Below are positions 9,852 to 51,499 of a stretch of 64,000 nucleotides of DNA, one piece after another; the stretch's first letter is position 1, and each line of letters begins with the position of its first letter. This DNA comes from Euborellia annulipes. Lineage: Eukaryota; Arthropoda; Insecta; Dermaptera; Anisolabididae. The position numbers and the translations under genes are program-made. The stretch covers positions 124,001 through 188,000 of the forward strand of contig JAKCPI010011637.1 in the NCBI GenBank assembly GCA_023213315.1. The letters run 5' to 3'. The notes beneath the pieces are model-generated. The model saw nothing but the letters and a program-made list of their open reading frames with translations. It was not told the origin of the DNA and made no database searches.

Positions 9852-10112
9852 TTGTCTTTTTTTTTTTTAACACACACTTTTTTCTCATTCACACTCAACA
9901 CTCACACACACATTCACACAGTCTTTTTGGCAACTCAGGCCATATAAGACTTAATACTATAACCGTTATTAATTAATAATATAGATACTAATTGGGGGTC
10001 CAGGCATTTCTATTTAAGCCGTTTGGTACCCATTTCGGACTGCCAGGTGTCCAAACCCGCGACGTTCGGTATAGAAGGTAGACACGCTACCAACTACACC
10101 AAACCTGAGGAC
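9852..10112 (-). mobile_element. tRNA-derived SINE (family 1), reverse copy
   Basis: Reverse-oriented diverged copy of the element at 24660-24930: tRNA-like head at the right (about 10025-10112), body TGCCTGGACCCC and a T-rich tail with (CA)-rich stretch at the left, corresponding to the GTGTGAGTGTGAG tail of the other copy. Confidence 0.7.
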
Positions 10113-10752
10113 ATTTTTTTATTTTTTCTTAGGTCACCATTATTTACCATTATATTCTTGCTATATGGCCTATATTTTTGCTAATCAAATTTCCTTAATA
10201 TACTTTTACACAGGGGTGGATTAAGGGTTAAAAATTAAATAAAATAATTTCAAAATAGAATAAAATTATTATTATTTATAAATGTATTCATATTATTTTG
10301 AGAGTAATTTCGTGGTGAAGGCTCGCATTTTCTTAAATGGGGGGGGGGGGGGTATGAAGGCATTAACCAGGAGGTTTAATGCCCCATCCCCTATAATGCA
10401 CAAAGAAATTAATGTTTTTTAATACTTTTACTAAAAAATAAGTGCATTCCGTTTGAGTTACAATTTATATTCAATATTTAGTAAATATCATAGTGGGATA
10501 GCAACATTTTAATGTCATTCTAAATTTCTTATTACTGGGGCGGAATTAATTTTTGAAGATTTCGAAACTCTCATAAACAGATAATAATAGCCCAGGGTAA
10601 CTTGGGAACCCATCGAATCCCTTGCAGAATTTTGGAGGGATTTTTTTCATTAGGTAGAAAAGTAAGAAATGATTAGTCCACTTAGAATTTTACTGGGGTG
10701 AGTTACCGCATCTCTTTGTATATAGAACTAATCTCAATTCGGATTTGAATTT
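10113..10752. other. Intron sequence with hAT end remnants
   Basis: CAGGGGTGGATTAAGGG at 10211 and a G-run at 10340-10351 look like pieces of hAT MITEs, but no matching ends or target duplication were found. Otherwise nothing recognised. Confidence 0.4.
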
Positions 10753-11000
10753 TTACTTTCTCTTACCTCTATATTGGTTAATATATATAGAGAGAAAGTA
10801 TTGGATTCATGTCAAAAATTTGATGTCGAGATTTTGATGGATATACACGTTTTGAGGTCCCCTGAATCAAAAAAATGGTTTTCACGACATGGTCTATCTG
10901 TGTATCTGTTTGGGTTCAATTTAAAGCATGAAGGAATTGAGTTAGGAGGTTGAAATTTTATATTTAAGTTAGCCACCCCCCTAGGGCGTGAAAATAAGAT
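10753..11000 (-). mobile_element. Double-hairpin repeat (family X), partial
   Basis: Reverse orientation: 3' hairpin (TACTTTCTCTTACC ... GAGAGAAAGTA, 10756-10802) and adjoining body as far as about 10995; the other half is absent. Confidence 0.75.
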
Positions 11001-11009
11001 TTGAAAAAA

Positions 11010-11108
11010 ATATTTTTCTTCAGGAATGAAAGTTAGAAAAAACGAAGCTAAAATTTTTTCTTTAAAAATATATTTTAACAGCTGACGTTTCGGCTTTGGT
11101 CAAAGCCA
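11010..11108 (-). repeat. Penelope-type repeat end, truncated at its hammerhead-like motif
   Basis: On the minus strand GGATGGCTTTGACCAAAGCC is followed by GAAACGTC, matching the stem II and GAAAC parts of a hammerhead core, but the first bases of CTGANGA are replaced by hAT-end sequence that starts near 11110. Confidence 0.5.
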
Positions 11109-11109
11109 T

Positions 11110-11180
11110 CCTGGGGGGAGGCGTCATAAGATTAAATATTTTTAAGGGAGGCGTGGTAACATAAAGTTTGGAAACCACTG
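11110..11180. mobile_element. Second right end of the CAGTGGTTTCCAAACT hAT family
   Basis: About 70 bp nearly identical to 9003-9072 (AGATTAAATATTTTTAAGGG and TAAAGTTTGGAAACCACTG). It is followed by CTCTAAAT (11181-11188), the exact octamer that precedes the left end at 8699. Confidence 0.75.
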
Positions 11181-11188
11181 CTCTAAAT

Positions 11189-11612
11189 CAAATCAAAAAA
11201 CCCTTAATCACTTAATTTTTTTTCTTATACAACATTCAAATTTAATTCATACCACCCATATATTCTATAATGATTTCCTCTGAATTGTGGTCAAAATGTT
11301 TTTTTAATTATTTTTCTTTTTTTAAATGCGGTCACTTATGTAATTTTTGATTTACATTCATTCATGTAATGAGTGAAATAAGGAAAATCTTCTTAAAAAA
11401 TAGCCACGTATATTTATATAAAATTCTTTTCACTTTATCAATGACCTATATTTAATTATTTATTTATTTTTTGTGCATTCAAATCACCTCACTGTCTTAA
11501 ATCTCCTGAAAATAAAAACAATTTTTAATAATTTAAGATTTCACAGTTGTTACTTATTGTTATAAATAAAAGACATTTTTGACATTTGAATCTATTTTAG
11601 CTAGTTATTATT
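11189..11612. other. Intron sequence, nothing recognised
   Basis: AT-rich; no supported feature. Confidence 0.5.
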
Positions 11613-11815
11613 AATACAAATTAATTAGAAAAAACAACGTTTTGATAAATATTTCTGCAACCGTCATCAGGTGATGTATTTATTCCCTTTGATATTCAGT
11701 TAATGTTTGTTTTGGAAAGTGAAAGCAAACGTTAACTGAATATCAAAGGGAATAAATACATCACCTGATGACGGTTGCAAAATAGTTACCGAAACGTTCG
11801 TAGTTAATTTGTATT
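11613..11815. repeat. Penelope-type inverted repeat with hammerhead-like motif
   Basis: Two arms of about 95 nt (11613-11707 and 11720-11815) are inverted copies. The right arm carries CTGATGA (11765-11771), a CGGT...ACC stem and GAAAC (11791-11795) followed by GTT, the core order of a type I hammerhead ribozyme as known from Penelope-like retroelements. Flanking stem I pairing is poor in this copy. Confidence 0.55.
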
Positions 11816-12885
11816 GTTAAGTTCCACCAGTAGAAATGTGTGCCAAAAAAGGACACGTGTTCTGGAATGGTCCATAAAAATTTTTGTTACTCCCTCACAA
11901 GTTGAGGTTGATGGTTTAAAAATTATGCGTAAAATATAATTACATCTTGCAACAATGTTAATAAATTATTATAATAACTAGATAATAGAATAGATATTTA
12001 GTTATTAGAATAGATAAATAGAATAAGAATAAATAAATATTTTAATAATATTACTTAAAATTCTAAAACCTTTTATGGTTCCACTCAAAATAATTTTCAA
12101 TTTAAATATTCATTTTTAAAACACCTTTTTATAACTTCACCTTTGATAAAATTAAACTTTTTTTTTAAGGGTTAAAAAACCAGTCTGGAATGTTTTGCCC
12201 TCTAGGGGAAAAAAGGTCGGGCCTTTGACGGCTAAAAGCCGAACGAATTCTTTTATCTTTACATCCAATATTTTGGGCTTGAATACATTAACAATTTTAA
12301 TAGAAATATTTTAATTCTTATGGTAGTATAAAGATATCTTTGAGAAAAGCAATCTCTTGTTTATTTTCTCCATTAAATAATTTTTTGCCAGGAGATGGTT
12401 TTGAACCTGGGTCGCGAACATATATAATTCAAATTTTTTTTTTTCTAATAAAATTTCACATAAATTAACAATTTATTCATTTAAAGCAATTAAAAATGAT
12501 GTTGATTAGTTTTTTCTCCACCTATCTAACGGACCGAACGGTTAATCAAACTCTAAAAACCACATTTCAACTTTATTTACACTTTTTTTTTTTAGTATCC
12601 CGTCTGTTTTTTGATTTACTTGAATACTGGTTTAACCGATTACTTATTTATTTATTTAATTGCTGTCCTCGCAATAGCCGAGAGGTCAGGACAACCTCAA
12701 TACGTCTTATCGCATTCTCGTCAAGTGCAATTTTTCTTGGAACTTAATTTAACTTTTCCTTAAAGTTGACTTTCATGAAATATGTAACAATTCTTTCACC
12801 CTGAAGCGCCCATTGAGGGGGATAAAAATATAAGCAATTAAATATTACTCTGTTTTTTCAGGTGAAGTTGAAAGGGGGGGGGCTA
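11816..12885. other. Intron sequence, nothing recognised
   Basis: AT-rich. Short open frames such as 12496-12747 have no recognisable content. No RNA gene or complete repeat identified. Confidence 0.45.
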
Positions 12886-12889
12886 CAAG

Positions 12890-13135
12890 ATTGTAATTTT
12901 ATATTTAAATTCGATACCCTCCCGGACAGTACAGTCCCTGCTTTTGAACAAAAGTAAAGTAAAATACTAGTACTTTACAGTACTACTTTTTCAGTTTTTT
13001 CAATTTTCTCAAAATTGACTTTAACAATTTTGTTTAAAATTCATAAATCAATTATTTTTTAATTCCTCTCTAAAATGTATATTCTCATTTTGCCCTTGAA
13101 ATTGAAAAAAAAGCACACTACTTATCTAGTATTTC
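12890..13135 (-). mobile_element. Double-hairpin repeat (family X), old internal fragment
   Basis: Diverged reverse copy of the family X body: TAAAGTAAAATACTAGTACTT, TTTTCAGTTTTTTCAATTTT and TAAAATGTATATTCTCATTT correspond to the centre of 5581-6268. Both hairpins are missing. Confidence 0.65.
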
Positions 13136-13236
13136 AGATTGTTTACTTTTGAAATGCAAGTGGTCAAGTTAACTAAGGTGCTCCTAATGGAGAATATAAA
13201 ATTTTTCTACAGCAATTATATCTTTATATCAACATA

Positions 13237-13554
13237 CAGCAATACCTCTCTGAGTTCGTTTTCGATTAGAGCGGTATGAAATTTTATAATAAAAATATTT
13301 TTTTATCAGAAAAATTCAAAACTAAAAGATTTTTTTTAATTTTTTTCTTTTTAAGCTAAAAAAGGTTTTAAAAAGCTAAAAAATCAGAAACAATATTTAT
13401 TTTTTATTTTTTTGTTACACCTTAATTTGCAAATAGTCGGGCAAATAGGGAAACTGATTAATCGCACCAAAAATTTAAGAAGTGACTTTTCAACACTCCT
13501 GATTAGCCGGTGTGCCTGAATATCTAAGTCAGGATTAGCAGGAGGACTCTACTG
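13237..13554. mobile_element. pogo/Tigger-like MITE with TA duplication
   Basis: Right end, read inward, is CAGTAGAGTCCTCCTGCTAA; left end is CAGCAATACCTCTCTGAG; each is bordered by TA (13235-13236, 13555-13556). CAGTA-starting ends with a TA target are typical of pogo/Tigger elements. 318 bp, non-coding. Confidence 0.55.
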
Positions 13555-13556
13555 TA

Positions 13557-14190
13557 TTTCAGGAAATTGTCCAAGTGAATTTAATCTATTAATTAAAAAA
13601 AACTAAGATGTATACTTGTCGATACCTCCCTTGAATATTAACTCATATTTTGCTTAATTTCATTTATTAATTTGGTTATAGAGATTAAGCAAGAGAGGGA
13701 TAAAAAAGGGTGGCTCAATCCAAGTGAAAACTCAGCTGGACATCATTTTTAATATTCAGAAGGCAGACACTGTATCTTACTCAATATTCTGCGACAATAA
13801 TACTTTCTGAAATTTTTTTCTCTCTCTCTCTATTCGATGAAAATTGAGGTTACTATTAACTAAAGGCTCCAAAGTTTAATAGAATGCTAAGCAAAACTTT
13901 CATTTTATCATACAAATAGGCCATATACTTGAATGAATAATGGTTCATTTCAATATTCACAACCTGCCAAGTCTTATTAATTAATAACGTTTAACGGTGT
14001 AAGGTAATTGAATTTATTTATAAATTTATATTCTCTTATTTTTAGAGCTTAACCTATTAGTTACACTCAGGATGCTTGATTTCTATGCAATAGAGCGAGT
14101 TAAAACCAGGAGCTATATTTTTTTTTAGTAATTAGATTATTTTGACCGGAATTTTTATAATTTTATTTACTCTTATCTATATACAGTATA
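13557..14190. other. Intron sequence, nothing recognised
   Basis: No supported feature. Confidence 0.5.
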
Positions 14191-14258
14191 CCATATGTAT
14201 AAGAGAGATGATATTGGAAAAATCTGGTGCATCCAATCACACCAGGTTTTATTAAATT
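14165..14258. repeat. Deletion derivative of family X
   Basis: TTTACTCTTATCTATATA...TAAGAGAGATGATATTGGA followed immediately by AAAAATCTGGTGCATCCAATCACACCAGGTTTT: short versions of both hairpins side by side with the body missing. Confidence 0.5.
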
Positions 14259-14295
14259 AAATTGATTTTTCTTTAAATTCACCATTTAATATTAT

Positions 14296-14978
14296 TACTT
14301 TCTCTTACCTATGTATATATGTAATATATATATAGAGAGAAAGTATTGGATTCATGCCAAAAATTCGATGTCGAGATTTTGATGGATCTTCACGTTTTGA
14401 GGTCCCCTGAATCCAAAAAAGTGGTTTTCGCGACATGGTCTGTCTGTCTGTCTGTGTGTCTGTCTGTGTGTGTGTCTGTCTGTGAACAAAATATCTCAAG
14501 AAGGGAAAGAGCTAGGAGGTTGAAATTTTATATTTAAGTTAGACACCCCCATGGGACGTGACACGAAGCTTTTGAACAAAATCGACCAAAGAGTACTAGT
14601 ACTTTACTGATACACTTTTTCAGTTTTTTTCGATTTTCTCTAAATTTGCTCCAACGATTTTTTTTAAAATTCATATATCAACTATTTTTTAGTTGCTCTT
14701 TAAAATGTATATTCTCATTTTGTGATTGAAATCTTCTGAAGACCACTTTACTCTTGTACTCCATAGAAAAGATAGGAGAAATGGTTGCCATGGTAACAAA
14801 ATATAAATATTTTGCCATACTTATAAATTTTACATCTTGAAAATCGAATGTACCATACTGTCGGAAACTAAATACATGTCGACACAAAAATCTGGTGTGA
14901 CAAGCACAGAACACAACTTTCGATTACCGAAGGTAAGAGAAAGTTATGTGCTGTGCGCCAGTCACACCAGATTTTTTT
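14296..14978 (-). mobile_element. Double-hairpin repeat (family X), complete reverse copy
   Basis: 683 bp. The small hairpin (14296-14345) is at the left, the large one (14885-14977) at the right; internal GTCTGTCTGTCTGTGTGTC tract at 14438-14482. No A- or T-run flanks the ACTTTC end here, so the A-run at the TCTGGTG end belongs to the element and no target duplication is visible. Confidence 0.85.
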
Positions 14979-15033
14979 CTAATGAGTTATATTCTTTCAA
15001 ATTGAGATAATTTGGAATGTTGCCCATTACACC

Positions 15034-15301
15034 CAAGGGCGCGGATCCAGAGGTGTTTTTCGGGGAGGGGGGGGGGTAATCTGGTGTGATTCGTCGCACA
15101 GCACACTATTTTTTCTTAATTTCGGTAATTTAAAGGCGCATTCTGTACTTATTTGCCAGAATATAAATGCAAATCAAATTTTTAAGTATTAATTAAAATT
15201 TTACATTAAAAATAAATTTGTTTGCGAAAAAAAAGGTATTTTTTTCAAATCTCGGGGGGGGGGGGTAATTACCCCCTTTACCCCCCTTGTATCCGCCCTT
15301 G
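15034..15301. mobile_element. hAT MITE, CAAGGGCGCGGATCC ends, copy 1
   Basis: Ends CAAGGGCGCGGATCC and ATCCGCCCTTG, with near-perfect 8-bp duplication ATTACACC/ATTACACT (15026-15033, 15302-15309). Interior shares TAATCTGGTGTGA...CGCACAGCACAC with family X hairpins, so one family has captured part of the other or both derive from a common sequence. 268 bp. Confidence 0.85.
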
Positions 15302-15529
15302 ATTACACTGGTAAACACGATTTTTGGGTCTGACTTCTGCATATGAAATTTTCGTTTCTTCTAAAGCAATAGTATATGAATGTAAAATAACAAGGAATCA
15401 AATCTAAAATTGAATATTTTTTTGTATTTCTTTTATGTTTGCTCAGGGGTTAGACAAAATACAATAATATGTAACACCGGACAATAGACAATATTTATTT
15501 ATTAATAATATGTTGAGCTACCATTTGCT

Positions 15530-15799
15530 TGTAAAAATTTTTACAGGTTATTTGGGGGGTGGGGGGCTCTAGGATCTATCCAATGTTTTTGAACTCGAGG
15601 ATCATGTGCTAAAACTTGGAGGAGGTGAAAAGGGGGTTGCAAAAACCTCAAAATTTTAGGACTTTTTCCAGTTTTTATTTTCTTTTATATCACGTAAACT
15701 AAGCATAATTTTAAAAAAATCAGAGCCCTTGGAGGGGGGGCAAATGTCTCTCCTGTACCCCCTGCCCCCCCCCCCCCCTCCAAATGACGCCACTGTTGC
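15530..15799. mobile_element. hAT MITE remnant
   Basis: A G-rich stretch at 15555-15567 and a C14 run at 15766-15779 followed by AAATGACGCCACTG form one plausible right end. The left end was not found. Confidence 0.4.
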
Positions 15800-16049
15800 C
15801 ATGCGCTTCATCTAATAAAATTCAATTATTATTCGAAGATAAGTTTTCTTTTGATGTTCGAATGAATTTTCGGTTTGACAAGTCATAAATATACCCACAT
15901 AGCACAGTACGTCTTATGTAGGTACATAAGACGAATTGTGCGTCTGGGTAGGTATTTAACAAATTTGTATATTTATTTGTTGATGGCCAAACTCCCCATG
16001 GCCCCCGAAACTTGCATATATAGGGAATATTTTTTGGTGTAGGTCGAGA
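15800..16049. other. Intron sequence, nothing recognised
   Basis: Overlapping minus-strand open frames here (to 16141) have no recognisable protein features and extend into the SINE. Confidence 0.4.
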
Positions 16050-16140
16050 ATCCATTGGCCTGCAAAGAGTAGCGCACCGATGACCCGCGTAGTTTGGAGA
16101 TTCTGGGTTCGATTTCCCGGAGCGAAACGGGAACATCTCA
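16050..16140 (+). mobile_element. tRNA-derived SINE head (family 3)
   Basis: TGGCCTGCAAAGAGTAGCGC resembles an A-box and GGGTTCGATTTCCC (16107-16120) a B-box, about 45 nt apart. No intact acceptor stem, so a SINE or tRNA relic rather than a tRNA gene. A related B-box is at 28852. Confidence 0.5.
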
Positions 16141-17725
16141 CAAATTGTTAAATAATAAAATAGCCTTTGGCTTTTACATCCAAAGGTTATTTTATTATTT
16201 GCTGCCTAGAAAGTAAAAATTACTTTTCTCTATTCCATACTGTTTCCAATCAATGAGAAATAAAAGAATATTTATATTCTTAATGCAAAGTTGAAAATAT
16301 TATTTATGAGACTTATAATTTTTTTTTAAATGCCATTTTAATATTCAATATATTATTATCTCGTTTTTATTATCTTATAATCTTCTTGAATATTATAATA
16401 ACATCCTTTTTTGTTAATATTTATTATTATTTGCATCAGCAATTACAACAAACAAACAAACATTTTTGTTAAAGTGAGAATAATACATATGTTATCGCTG
16501 TGTATTTATTTGGCAATGAAAATAAAATGAGGTATAATTCGCAAACGCTAATTTTATAGTTAAACTTCGTATTTAATATTATCAATTTGTAAATATATAT
16601 TATTTTCAAAAAGAAAATAAGACTTTCATAATTTATTGAAATGATATAAAATAGAGGAAATTTTTTACTATTAATATATAATAACCATTGAGATATTATT
16701 GTGTTGAAATATAAGTTAAAAAATATTTAAATATATTTTATATATCATTAATATCATCATCATCATCATTATCGATTTTTTTTATTTCAAAATATTAAAA
16801 TTGCACATTACTCAAACCTCAAGTAATATTTGTTATTTATAATAATAACAAAATATATTATCCAATGATGTACGGTTTCTCTATTGCTGTACATCTATTA
16901 AATGAGAGAAGATAAGAGTCAACAATATTATAAAGGATTTGACTTTTATTGTGGAACTAATTCTGAAATAAATCTAAAAACGCGAAGATATTTGATTTAA
17001 CTCTTAATTCAACAATATGGAATAAATACAGTATAAATCTGAAAAAATAATTTTAAAATCAAACATTTTTATAAAGCGACTATAGGAAAAAGAAAGCCCT
17101 TGACAGATTTTGTACTAACATCTAATTCATGTATTTGCAAAAAAACACTTTAAGCATATCTTATCTTGGGCCCTGAATAAAAAAAAAAAAAATTGAATAG
17201 AGAATAGAATAAACTTGCATAAAAAGTAGATAGACAGTTGAAACTGGACGACTACGAACTTCGACGAATTGCTCCAGATTTCTTTTAGGACATTTGATTT
17301 CTTTTAGCGCAATTGTTTAATTTAAATTAACACTTAAACGATGAAATTTTTACTAAATTATAGTAATTAATTTAGAAGAATTTGGAAGGGGTCTAAATGG
17401 CCTCGGATGCCGAAAGGAATCTTAAAAACATTTAAAAAAAAAATACAAGAAAGGCCTGTCCGTACCAGTTGGAAGGGATCAAGCCTAGCTAGTCGGGCGA
17501 TGCGGCTAGTAAATGAATCTTGATAATAAATTGATTAATTCCATGAGGAAGACAGCAAAGTAGGGCTGCAATGCAATTAATTTTATATAGGCCAACATAC
17601 AATTATATTATTGTTATGGAAGTTTGAGACCAAGAAAACATTTTTTTGATTTTTTTGAATGTGTTTGAACCATTTTCAGGACCCGAACCGAAACGCCAAC
17701 TGAGAAAGAATAAACTTTTAAAAGG
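16141..17725. other. AT-rich intron sequence
   Basis: Contains a short (ATC)n tract at 16748-16768 and a fragment of SINE family 2 (GGGGTCTAAATGGCCTCGGA, 17389-17408). CCGAAACGCC at 17688 recalls Penelope ends without a partner. Nothing else recognised. Confidence 0.45.
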
Positions 17726-18371
17726 AAAAAATCTGGTGTGCTGATCGCACAGTACATAACTTGTGCTTGTCACACCAGATTTTTGTGTCGGCCATTTAGT
17801 TTCTGGCAGTACGGTACATTCGAATATTAAGATGTAAAATTTATAAACATGGGAAAATATTTATATTTTGTTAGCATAGCAACCATTTCTCCTATCTTTT
17901 CTATGAAGTACAGTAAAGTGGTCTTCAGAAAATTTCAATGGCATTTTAAAGAGCATCTAATAATTGATTTTTGAATTTTAATCAAAATTGTTGGAGCGAA
18001 TTTTGAGAAAATCGAAAAAATCTTAAAAAGTACTTCAGTAAAGTACTAGTACTCTTTGTCCGATTTTGTTTAAAAGCTTATTTTCACGGTCCAGGGGTCC
18101 AGAAGGGTACAAAACTTGAGTATAAAATTTCAACCTCGTAGCTCAATTATTTCATGCTTAAAATTGAACACAAACACACACACAGACACACACACAGAAA
18201 GACAGACACACAGACAGACCATGTCGCGAAAACCATTTTTTTGCATTCAGGGGACCTCAAAACGTGTATATCCATCAAAACCTTAACATCGAATTTTTGA
18301 TATGAATCCAATACTTTCTCTCTATATATAAGCTTATTAACAAATATAGAGGTAGGCCTAAGAGAAAGTAA
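17726..18371 (+). mobile_element. Double-hairpin repeat (family X)
   Basis: Complete but diverged copy: shortened 5' hairpin (17732-17782), body, internal (CA/GA) tract 18170-18217 and 3' hairpin ending GAGAAAGTAATAATAG, again without an A-run at this end. It ends about 275 bp upstream of the first coding exon. Confidence 0.8.
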
Positions 18372-18645
18372 TAATAGTTGCTTTTTCTCATTTATCTCAA
18401 TCTTCAATCCCAATATCGCCTCACAGCTATATTAATGAATTCAGGAGACAGCTATACACTTAAATTTACTATAATTTTTTCTTAAATCCTACTTTTTACT
18501 TTTTAAACTAAGGATATAGGCCTACATATTGTAATACTTACCAAAATATAGGGTAAGAGAAAGTAAAAGGCATTAACATGTAAAAAACTAGTTACATTCT
18601 TCAATATTTTTCATTTTTTCTAAAAGAACATTTTCATTGTTACAG

Positions 18646-48153
<29,508 letters not shown>

Positions 48154-48357
48154 CCTCGGCAACGACCTCCCGACGTATGGGGAGATGGACATTTATCCGA
48201 ACTGCCCCCAGTGCCACCCCCCATTGCCCTCCAATTGGTGTCTATTCTATCACAAAGCGACTTATTCACAGACTGCACCAAAGCCTATTTTTTAATTTAT
48301 ATTTTTAAAATTCCTCTCTCAAGATAACCCATATTTAACAAGTTATTTATTTTTAAA

Positions 48358-48363
48358 AATAAA
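48358..48363 (+). terminator. Poly(A) signal AATAAA of the Patched-related gene
   Basis: First AATAAA after the stop, 205 nt downstream, giving a short 3' UTR; followed by A-rich and T-rich sequence. Confidence 0.6.
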
Positions 48364-50402
48364 ACAAACAAAAAAATAATTAAACTTGTAAGCTTTAATA
48401 TCAAGTGATTCAGTAATTTAGATGATAATTACATCTTTTTCATCGATGCCATCAATTTATTATTAAGATATTTCATGCAAAAGAAAAGAGGATATTGTTA
48501 AATTGTTTAGGACATAAATTTGAATATTGATTAAGTATTCAGAATAATTTGATGACACGGTGAAAAAAAGTAGATAGAACAAAAATTCTCAAATAAGTTG
48601 AGAATTTATTAAAAAAAAAAAAAATTGCACTCATAAGATAAGGAGGTCCTAGTATATAAATAATCAATGCAATAACTAATGAAATTTTTTTTAATTTATT
48701 TATTTATTATTAATTATATTTAATTTTTATTAAATATATGAGATATGAATAAACCTATGAATAAATAATTTAAGATACAAATTTTATAAAAAAAAAAATA
48801 TTATCATTTATAAAAATTTATTAAAAATGTTAGTGCATATAATCTTTATTATTATATTAATAATGATATTTATTTTCTTAAGGATCTCCTTTTAAGTTAA
48901 TTTTATCTAGCTAATTTTATTTAAAAAATTAATTATATTATAAATGATAATCCAGGTCTATTCTCTAAGCAAAAAAATTAACTTTTAACATCTGAAATCA
49001 GCGTTAATTCATTTTAACCCATTTTGACCCTTTTTAACCCATTTTAACCCTTGCCTCAAATTGCAATTATATAAGCAAAGACTTTCACGCCAAAGCGTTA
49101 AGAGGGTTCAGTAGGCAAGCTGTCCGCATGTTTTTCCCGATAAGATGCTGAAACCAGGATTTTTGGCCGAAACTGGCCGAAACCGAATATTCGGTCGGTT
49201 CCTACATAACCAGTTCAGCCACATATCGAGAGATTATCGTGGGGTGTAAAAACACAAACAAACAGGAAACATAGCTATCTTCGTATGGATCGTTAACACC
49301 TGGAGCTAAAAAATAAAATGTTAACATCTCTGTTAAAACTTGTTTAGAGAATAGCATTTTTAACGCTTATGTTATTATTTTACTTTTTATCATCCAATTT
49401 ATGATGTTAAAATTTAACGTTTGTTTTTAGAGAATAAACCTGATTGGGGAGCTATCATATATATGTTTCCGACTTAGAAAATTATTTATATTTAACTTGG
49501 ATTATTGAAAAAATTCTCCCTGTTCATAATAGACAGAACATTCCATATTTGGTTGGACTGAGAGCATTTTTTCCATGATTAAAAGTTCAAAATAAATAAC
49601 AAATAAAATTGAATTAACTGGCGAAATTTATAAAGGTATAGAAACTTTTTTTTATTGAAGAAGTGTTAGTGAAGTGAAATGAATGGTTGCTGAATTCCTT
49701 GCCAGAAATAAGCTCAAATAAATAAATAAGTTTATTGTGCCTTTCTATAAATATAAAATAGATATTACAATAACTTTGTTTTGTAATTATGAATGTGTGT
49801 TAATTTAATTAATAATATTATTATTTTTAATAAAAATTTGAGTGTATATGCTAGTTCATAGTATTTACGATTCAGGGACTTTTTCTTTAAAATGATATTT
49901 TTTTATCATCAAAATACATACTCTCCAATTCTTGTGTATAATTATTGTAATATTTATCGAAATATAAAAAAATACATATTTACATATCTCATTCTCAATA
50001 TATAATATCATGATATTATATATAAAATATTTTTTATAAAGTTATAATAAATAAAAATTATTTAATTTTAATAAAATATTTTTTTAATTCGAAATATTAA
50101 AAAGCATGACTGACTTTACACTCACGGACTCATGCTTAGTGATTAAGTAGTTGGCGACCACGAGCTACCCGAGCCAGGACTGGCATTTCTTTTCATTTGC
50201 AAGTTTTTTTCCGCTTCCCCTTCGAGTTTCAAATTATGCATCGGCCAGTCTTGATTTTCCTCGGGTACTGTAGAAGAGTATCTCGCTCTAGAAAGTTACT
50301 ATAACTTGTAATCTTAAGAGATATTGTAAAATGTATTCATATTTCCACTTTAATATAGAGAACTCCACAATGAAAAGACCCAAGCTACTTCTCTTGGTTA
50401 CA
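48364..50402. other. AT-rich intergenic region with an inverted-repeat relic
   Basis: 48952-49444 begins CAGGTCTATTCTCTAAGC and ends TTAGAGAATAAACCTG, with TTAACTTTTAACATC-type repeats inside: an inverted-repeat element without a clear target duplication. A short inverted pair CTACCCGAGCCAGGACTGGC / GGCCAGTCTTGA...CTCGGGTAC is at 50163-50268. No gene seen. Confidence 0.45.
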
Positions 50403-50410
50403 GATCAGAT

Positions 50411-50654
50411 CAGTGGCGGATTAATGCAATTTTGTCGGGGGGGGGGGGTTATTTAAGTACTTTGTGGGCATCTACGGCCATTTATACCCATTTCCTATTT
50501 ATTTAAATTGTTTGGTAACAAATTCAATTGGAAATTAAAGCCCGGAAATCATAATTTCTTTAGATTACTAGTTTTTATAACATTGTGAATTTCTTCTCGG
50601 GGGGGGGGGGGGGCGATCGCCCCCTCGCCCCCCCCCCCCTTTAATCCGCCCCTG
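50411..50654. mobile_element. hAT MITE, CAGTGGCGGATTAA ends
   Basis: Exact 8-bp duplication GATCAGAT at 50403-50410 and 50655-50662; ends CAGTGGCGGATTAATG and TTTAATCCGCCCCTG. Carries a reverse SINE family 2 fragment and facing G15/C11 runs. Confidence 0.92.
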
Positions 50655-50939
50655 GATCAGATAATTGGCAAGTTTGATATCAACATTGATGTGTTAAGGT
50701 ATAATATAGTTTTTTTTTATGATAGATCAACAATACTGAAATTTTTCATATGTAAGAATTCCATATAAAATGGCATGTTTTCTTCAAAATTTATCTTATA
50801 ACTAGCCAATTAAGAATAAATTGGAAAAGTATAATAATGAGATTACAAAATAAAGAAATACTTGAAAATATCAGAACCAGGATCTTTATTTATTTTATTT
50901 ATCTTGGAAAAATTAAATTTTATGAAAAAAAAAAGTAAT

Positions 50940-51420
50940 TTTTATAATTTTCCTTCAATAACCGGAGACATTTTCGCTTCTGGGTGACCCCGAAAAATCA
51001 GCGTGTGGAACGTACCCCAGTAAGTAGCTATCGGTACATAAATTATTAAAAATACAATAATAAATATATTAAACCCAAGGCAAATAGACATAGACGCGCA
51101 TTTCAAAATATAATAAAAAAAATCAACATTTTGCACGAAGGCGACAACAAAGTCAGTTATGACCCTGAGGGAAGAGAGATAGAACTCAATGGAAAAATGT
51201 CGATTTACAAAAATTGTTTGAGCCTCCCCAAATGGGATCTAGAAATTAAACTATTAAGGACTAGGAATTCAACTATTTTCCTGGTGTCTCCATAAAGGCC
51301 CCAAAAATAGTGAAAAACTACATTTCGAAATTTCAACGGGAAGCTGGACAAACATACAGTGCGTGACAGACGTACAGGCAGACAGACGACACTCATTTAT
51401 ATATATTGATTTTATATTAA
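50940..51420 (-). repeat. Helitron-like repeat, reverse orientation
   Basis: On the minus strand an AT-rich lead is followed by GTCGTCTGTCTGCCTGTACG and CCAGCTTCCCGTTGAAATTTC, similar in layout to 100-180. No defined ends. Confidence 0.4.
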
Positions 51421-51499
51421 ATTTACAATTTGACAATATTTATTTCAATTACTATTTTATAAATTTAACATTTTGAATGTTTGCACTTTCTCTAGTTTT

